Of a DNA stretch of 64,000 bases, positions 58,801 through 64,000 are shown one piece after another. This DNA is from Beta vulgaris subsp. vulgaris (taxonomy: Eukaryota; Streptophyta; Magnoliopsida; Caryophyllales; Amaranthaceae), in contig NC_079210.1 in assembly GCF_026745355.1 (NCBI RefSeq), forward strand, positions 13,367,023 to 13,431,022, in the 5' to 3' direction. The notes under the pieces were generated by a model that was not told the DNA's origin, did no database searches, and saw only the letters and a list, made by a program, of their open reading frames with translations. The translations under genes were made by a program, and so were the position numbers. Numbering within the stretch: position 1 is the first letter of the stretch; every line of letters begins with the position of its first letter.

Positions 58801-61800
58801 TGTTGTTTTGTAAAAGAAAAAAGGGGATGTAGACGTGTAGTCACGTGGGGGGACTCAAAAAACAAGTTTCAAGTTTTTACTTTTTCAGTTTTCTTTTTTA
58901 TTCTCCTGTCTCTCTCTCCCTTTTTCTTCTTTTCTCTTTCTTTTGTTGTGAAAGTACTTTTGTACTTTCTTTTTATTTCCCTCTTACTTTCTTTTTATTT
59001 TCCTTTTTATTATGTAGATTTAAATTATTGGATTTTTTTTTTTTAGATTATAAGATATTAATTTCGCGTACCCGTACCCGTGTCCAAATTTCGGACAGAG
59101 TCCCCGTGTCCTGATTTTTTAGAAGTGTCGTACCGGACACTTGGAACCGTACCCATACTTGACACTCCTAGACGAGTCCAGGTAACATAGGATGAAGGTA
59201 CCAGTCCTTTTTTTTTTGTTTTGGTCTCAAATGACCCAAATTAGGGGTTTCTTTCATATTCTACCTTTTCGATTTTATTTATAGGAATGTGAGTGAACTG
59301 TCAAGGTTTGCCTGGGCATTGAGCTAGTCTTTGTGATATGTCAAACTTATTCCCTATAAGGAGGTGTCAAATGTTCTTTGCTGAGCTATTCTAGAATGTT
59401 CTAGAACTGGATGTTTTAAGAGTGCCTTTCTTTTGGTAATGTAGACTTTGTATGAGGTGGATAAATCTATTTGTATAAGCTTATTTAGTCTTTCTCAGCC
59501 ATTGCTGATGTGGAGCCTAACCTGTAGGTTATATGGCTGTAAGTGGTAGGAAGGATAATCACTTTCCTCCTTGTCATTTTAGTCTTTGATGATAAGTGTA
59601 TTTCAGTAATATCTTTTTGGTCTTGGGTGATGTTTGCACCTAGATCTCCAGATAGTTTCGGTGTTAATAGTATGTTCCTTGTAATGGTGGTGCTTCGCCA
59701 ATAAGTTCCATTTTTGGTGGAGAAATCATAAGCTTCTTTATGCCTATTTCTATATAAATCTTTTTGGCTACTGGTTTATTGTATGATTTGCCTAATGGCA
59801 TGGAGTTTAGGTGGTTGATACAGATTTCTTGCCATCTCTATTTTATCAATCTTTGTATCTTGAAGTGATCTACTGGTGCATGTAAATGACTTTTCTCTTC
59901 ATGCTTCTTGTGTAATATTATAGTTCTTAACATATGATATTTTCTATATTATTATTGTGCTATATAAAAGGTTCAACATATGTATGTGAGTGATTTTGTA
60001 AAATTAGAGATTCAATCATTCAAGTAGTGGTAAATTATAATAGTTTTTCAATATAAGAAAAAAAAAAGATAAGAATATAATAATAATGGAAGTGGCTCGT
60101 AGATACATGTTTATTTATGGTGCTCTGTATCTGATTCTGTGTGCCCAGAGTGGGTGCTTTATGTGGTGCTTATTTATCTTCTTGCTGTCATGCATGTCTA
60201 TTTTATGAATAGTTAAGGTATATGTTTAAAAATTGCAATGGTGATGCTTCTGTAGCTTTGTTTTTACAATCTGTGTGATTTTATTGAAGGATAGGAAGGG
60301 AAGGGAAAATAAAGGAACTATATTTTATATGTGGTCTTAAGTTTCTGAGAGGAGATTGATTTTGTTTAATAATATGCTACTTGTTGAAAGTAACGACAGA
60401 TTTTTTATATATTGTCCAAAATCTCGGAGGCAAAAATTGTTGAAAATCTGTTTTTATTTTATTATATTGAGGAAGTGAAATTTGAGCTTATGATAGGATG
60501 CATCCCATTGAAGAAGGGAAATTTATAGAAAAGGTTTTCCTTTCCAATCCTCTCCTTTCCTACCAGATCTTATGTATTTTCTGAAACTAGACATTGGAAA
60601 GTGACTCATTTCCTTTATTTTCCACCGCTCCCTATCATACACACTGTTAAGGATCTTGCCCTTATATGAATTGATGTTTATTTCTGCTAATCTTAAGCAT
60701 ATTTTATCTCTTCCACCCTCATTGTTGCATTTAATTTCTTGTTTATGTATAAACATATAAATTTCTTTGACTTCAGGTTCAAAAGATTCAACTTTTGACG
60801 CCTAATATTGGAGTTGTCTACAGGTTAGCTTCATCTGCTTATGTCTTACATTTCCAATTCCCATTATGTTGGAGTTATAAGTTGGACTTAATGCAAACCC
60901 CCCTCCCCCATGGCTTGATCTTTATCCAAATCTACAGTTCTTTTTGACTCTTTCTTTTATTTTTATTTTTTTTATCTATAGTGGTATGGGTCCCGATTCT
61001 CGTGTTTTGGTCCGTAAAAGCAGGAAGCAGGCAGAACAGTATTATAAATTATACAAGGTACCTTCAGTTTTATTGATACCGTTCTCTGTTGTCTGTGTGC
61101 GACTTCAATTTCCTGGTCCTGCAAGTTGTCATTTGGTATCCCTTTTATGGTAATCTTGGGCGGTTTCTTTGTGCTAATACTTTCTTCTCTTTAGTTATAT
61201 GATTACATCTGGTTCTTGTTTATGTTTTAGAAGGCTTTTTTTAAACTCTTTGATTTTGTAATGAGCTGTTTTACATGTTCAGGACTTTTTATCCTCTTTC
61301 ACTCTGTAACTTGTGTTTATTGTTTAACGAGTTCTTTCCTTTCTTATTTTCCATGATCTAGGAATGATTTGTGCTGTTAACTACTTCATTTATTTTTTAT
61401 ATTACATTCTATTTGAATATTTTTACCGCGATGATTGATGTTTCTGATCAAACATGTTCGCTCAATGTTCTCTCCACGTCATGGTTTGAAATATATTTGA
61501 CTTAATGACTCTGTTGCCATTGGGCAGTCCTTCCTCCCAATCCATTCTACTTATCGTCATATGTTTGTTCAATGGTCACTAATGTATTTGCAAATTATGT
61601 GTTAGGAACCAATCCCTGTTACACAACTTGTCCGGGAAACTGCTGCAGTTATGCAAGAATTTACTCAATCAGGGTAAGATTTTTTCTTGGACTACTGTTT
61701 ACGCCAATTACAGTTTTGATGATTTCGTTATGAAATACTACCTCTGTTTTTTTTCTATTGCAACAAATGCCTTTTTGCACAATTATTAAGGAAAGAGGAG

Positions 61801-63298
61801 AGATAGTAAAATTTTACCCAATTGCCCATGCTTTTTGCATGTGGGGTAGGTAAAGTGAGGATAAAATGGTCAAATTGTCCCAAAACCTCTACCAATAAAG
61901 TAAATGTTGCATCTAAATAAAAACACCTAAAATGGAAATTGTTGCAACTAAAATAAACAAAGGAAGTATTAACAACAGTATATTCCAGTGTATTATTCAT
62001 AAAATTGTTATTGTTGTTGTTGCTAATATTCATTTAATTAAATATCTAGTTAGTAGCCCACTTATTAGCACTTGGAAAAACCATGTGCTTGGAAAAGAAT
62101 ATTGGAGAAACACTACTATGAGTAACTGGTCTATTATTCATATAATTGGGAAAGTGTATGTGCGTGCTACCCATAATGTGAAGGGAAGTTGGAAACTTGA
62201 TAAACTTAGTGGCTATATTGAGGTTTAGAAGGATAGGATAATGGGAGCCATCCTACCAACAACACAATAATAAGTCCATATTGCTTGAATTTATTATTCT
62301 TGCTCTATATTCTCATTTTTGTCTCTTCCACTACCACTTCTTGTAAGTATCTTAAGGAGTAGATTTGATTTAGCCTTTGTTGTAATTTTCATCCTTTCAT
62401 CGAAGGGAAATAGTTTCTAAGGGGTTTCTTTCATTAAATAAAATAGACTTTTATAAGTTTTATTACACTTCCAATTGTTGTCACCATTGGGTTCAATTGT
62501 TCTCGTCAGCATTTCTCTGACTATCTTTCTGAATTCATTGCACTTCTAGCCACGCTCCTTTGCCCACCAGCGATGAGTGTGAGATTCTTGTCCTGGGGGG
62601 AGGGGTATACTTCCATTGGTAAGCTAGGAAGTGCTCTTGGATGCTGTAATGCTGTGAACAGAATGAGTTGAACTGGATGCAGAAGTCTGGAGGTATATGA
62701 GAGAGGAGAGGTTTTGTTCTGTTCCATAAATTCCAATCACCCAATTACAGAAGTCCTGAGTGTATTTGTACTCTCTTTAGCTTAAATCCATGAAAAACAA
62801 GATGTTCTAGAATATATTCCTTCTAGGCTGCAAATCTTATATATTTAGAATATACAATGTTGTTGAATTGACTTCCTACAGCTGTTAATCAGTCCATTTT
62901 AGAAGTCCTCCATATTTCATGTCATGCTCTTGTTTTCTGTCTGTTAAATTGAGGGGTACGATGCAGTTTCACCAAGTGTGCTGTGCAGCTATGCTCCATC
63001 TCTGTTTCCCCTCCATCAAATAAAAGAATTTGGAAGAATTCTGTGCAACTGTTGTGCCCATGAATGAATTAGTAGCCAGTATAGAGATATTAAAGAAGTA
63101 TATGGCTCTGAAAGATCTCGTCTGATCTTGTAACACAAATTTTTATGTTGAAATTGCATCTATCTGTTTTAGTTGCTTCTAGTCCATTAATCTATAATCT
63201 AATATCACACCCTTTTCTGAATATGCAGAGGTGTGAGACCTTTTGGAGTATCTCTTCTGATTGCTGGATTTGACGAGAATGGTCCACAATTGTATCAG
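55838..63298 (+). CDS. PAB1: 20S proteasome subunit alpha type-2 (5' seven exons, continues past window)
   Basis: Coding exons: 55838-55878, 55990-56066, 57847-57911, 60777-60823, 60982-61057, 61606-61673, 63229-63298, then a GT donor at 63299. All introns are GT-AG, phases join without a break, and there are no in-frame stops: 444 nt, 148 of the family's roughly 235 residues. The protein begins [13 protein letters not shown], then [20 protein letters not shown] (proteasome alpha signature), [52 protein letters not shown] and [20 protein letters not shown]. It is a structural, non-catalytic alpha-ring subunit in cytosol and nucleus that helps gate the core particle. The last exons lie beyond 64000. 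Introns 3 and 6 carry transposon insertions; exons look fully conserved. Confidence 0.97.
58011..58346 (+). repeat. 168 bp tandem duplication in PAB1 intron 3
   Basis: 58011-58178 and 58179-58346 are about 90% alike (both contain GAAAAGTTTTGGTCTCA and TCATATTGTACTTGGTCAAT). A third partial copy follows the inserted hAT-like element at about 59198-59270. The array therefore existed before, or grew around, the insertion site. Confidence 0.9.
58370..59189. mobile_element. non-autonomous hAT-like element, 820 bp, in PAB1 intron 3
   Basis: The terminus CTCTGTTACCCGGACTCGG on the left and the complement of TATGTTACCTGGACTCGTC on the right form imperfect inverted repeats. The 8 bp duplication GGATGAAG is found at 58362-58369 and 59190-59197. 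Subterminal zones repeat GGTGTCGGTACGACACG and GTACCCGTGTCC motifs. No transposase coding. Confidence 0.85.
61738..61966. mobile_element. Stowaway-like MITE, 229 bp, in PAB1 intron 6
   Basis: The left end CTACCTCTGTTTTTTTTCTA and the complement of the right end (CTTCCTTTGTTTATTTTAGT) lead into shared TTGCAACA. TA flanks both sides (61736-61737, 61967-61968). Tc1/mariner Stowaway style. Confidence 0.8.
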
Positions 63299-64000
63299 GT
63301 ACTAAATTAGTGTTTTTTAATGCTAGAAGTGGTTCATATTTGATTTTGTATCTGAATGTCTACATTGTTTATGTTAGTGTGGCATACCCGAATAATTAGG
63401 TGGAATTTTCATAATTGTTTGATTGCGGCTTTATATTAGGGATATATTTTAGAACTGGAGATCCATTTTGATATTTTGATTAGATAAAAGAATTGTATTA
63501 AAGGGACACCAAGGGATTGTTGACCACTTGACGCTATAGGAAAAAAGTAGGTTACTGGGTTAGGGTAATTAATTTTCAAACCTCTGTGACACTTACCAGT
63601 AAGATGTTTAAATAAATCTCAGATGCTGACATTATTCCTTAAAGGATCATGTATGATTATCTACTATCTCAGGGGAACGATAATCGATATTCTTGTTGCA
63701 GTACTCGTCTCCAATTTTAGGAGATCCTTGAAACTTAGATTTAAAAATTGTAGGGTCGGGGTGTTACCCTTAAATTTACAATTCTTTTTTTCTTGGAAGG
63801 AACTTGCAATGCTCTAAAGAGTATGTTCTTTTGTCATATATTTCTGGAAATCTTGTATTGCTTAGTTTAATTTTGTATAAGTAAAAGAACTAATGTCGGC
63901 TTTGGGCTGAAAATTCTTAGTCTGTGTTTTAAGGTTGGTCTAGACATCGTCTAGACGCCGTCAAGGGAGTCTCCTAGGCTCTTGCTAGCCGATAAAAGTA
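63299..64000. other. start of PAB1 intron 7
   Basis: Begins with the donor GTACTAAATT. No exon with proteasome-like coding (expected to begin with VDPSG) is seen up to the window end, so the remaining exons lie to the right. Confidence 0.7.

Noticed and set aside
61932..62228. 98-codon ORF in PAB1 intron 6
   Set aside because: Starts inside the Stowaway MITE, AT-rich, no family.
1..64000. tRNA, rRNA or other structured RNA genes
   Set aside because: None recognised by eye on either strand; the tRNA-like match at 47211-47224 is the copia primer-binding site only.

Overview
The window is nuclear DNA from a flowering plant. GT-AG introns, plant retrotransposon lineages, MITEs and two plant genes are all visible. 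Sirevirus-type copia DNA and the general repeat style would fit a eudicot, perhaps Caryophyllales, but that placement is inference only. Only two conventional host genes are supported; most of the rest is transposable-element DNA, much of it nested.

Host genes. (1) A complete PDI-like gene of the PDIL5-1 type on the minus strand (CDS 12412-18818, 4 exons, 155 residues). Its introns hold a Helitron, LINE scraps and simple repeats. (2) The first seven coding exons of the 20S proteasome alpha-2 subunit (PAB1/PSMA2) on the plus strand (55838-63298, 148 residues). The gene runs off the right edge. Its introns hold a hAT-like element, a Stowaway MITE and a tandem duplication.

Left edge (1-4907): the 3' part of a Ty3/gypsy element, with a broken antisense extra ORF followed by a roughly 2 kb LTR that contains two GC-rich tandem arrays. 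4908-8610: mostly unassigned AT-rich DNA with a weak coding remnant. 8620-10444: a dead PIF/Harbinger transposase with a perfectly delimited hAT MITE directly behind its stop codon.

19-36 kb: a copia LTR fragment, a Sirevirus-like solo LTR, and a Tekay-like solo LTR (23152-32282). The Tekay-like LTR was split by a 6.36 kb CACTA transposon (25230-31589) that carries fragments of at least two unrelated host genes: an acyl-ACP synthetase (AEE15/16-like) and an EXS-domain protein. A Stowaway MITE sits in the same LTR. One or two further CACTA elements follow (33474-35941).

36.6-55 kb: two near-identical PIF/Harbinger copies lie head to tail. The left copy is interrupted by a 10.8 kb Sirevirus-like copia element (37802-48592, minus strand) with two similar LTRs, a primer-binding site, a polypurine tract, gag-pol and an env-like region. 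The second Harbinger copy shows the empty insertion site, so the nesting can be read directly. All autonomous coding regions seen here carry frameshifts or stops.
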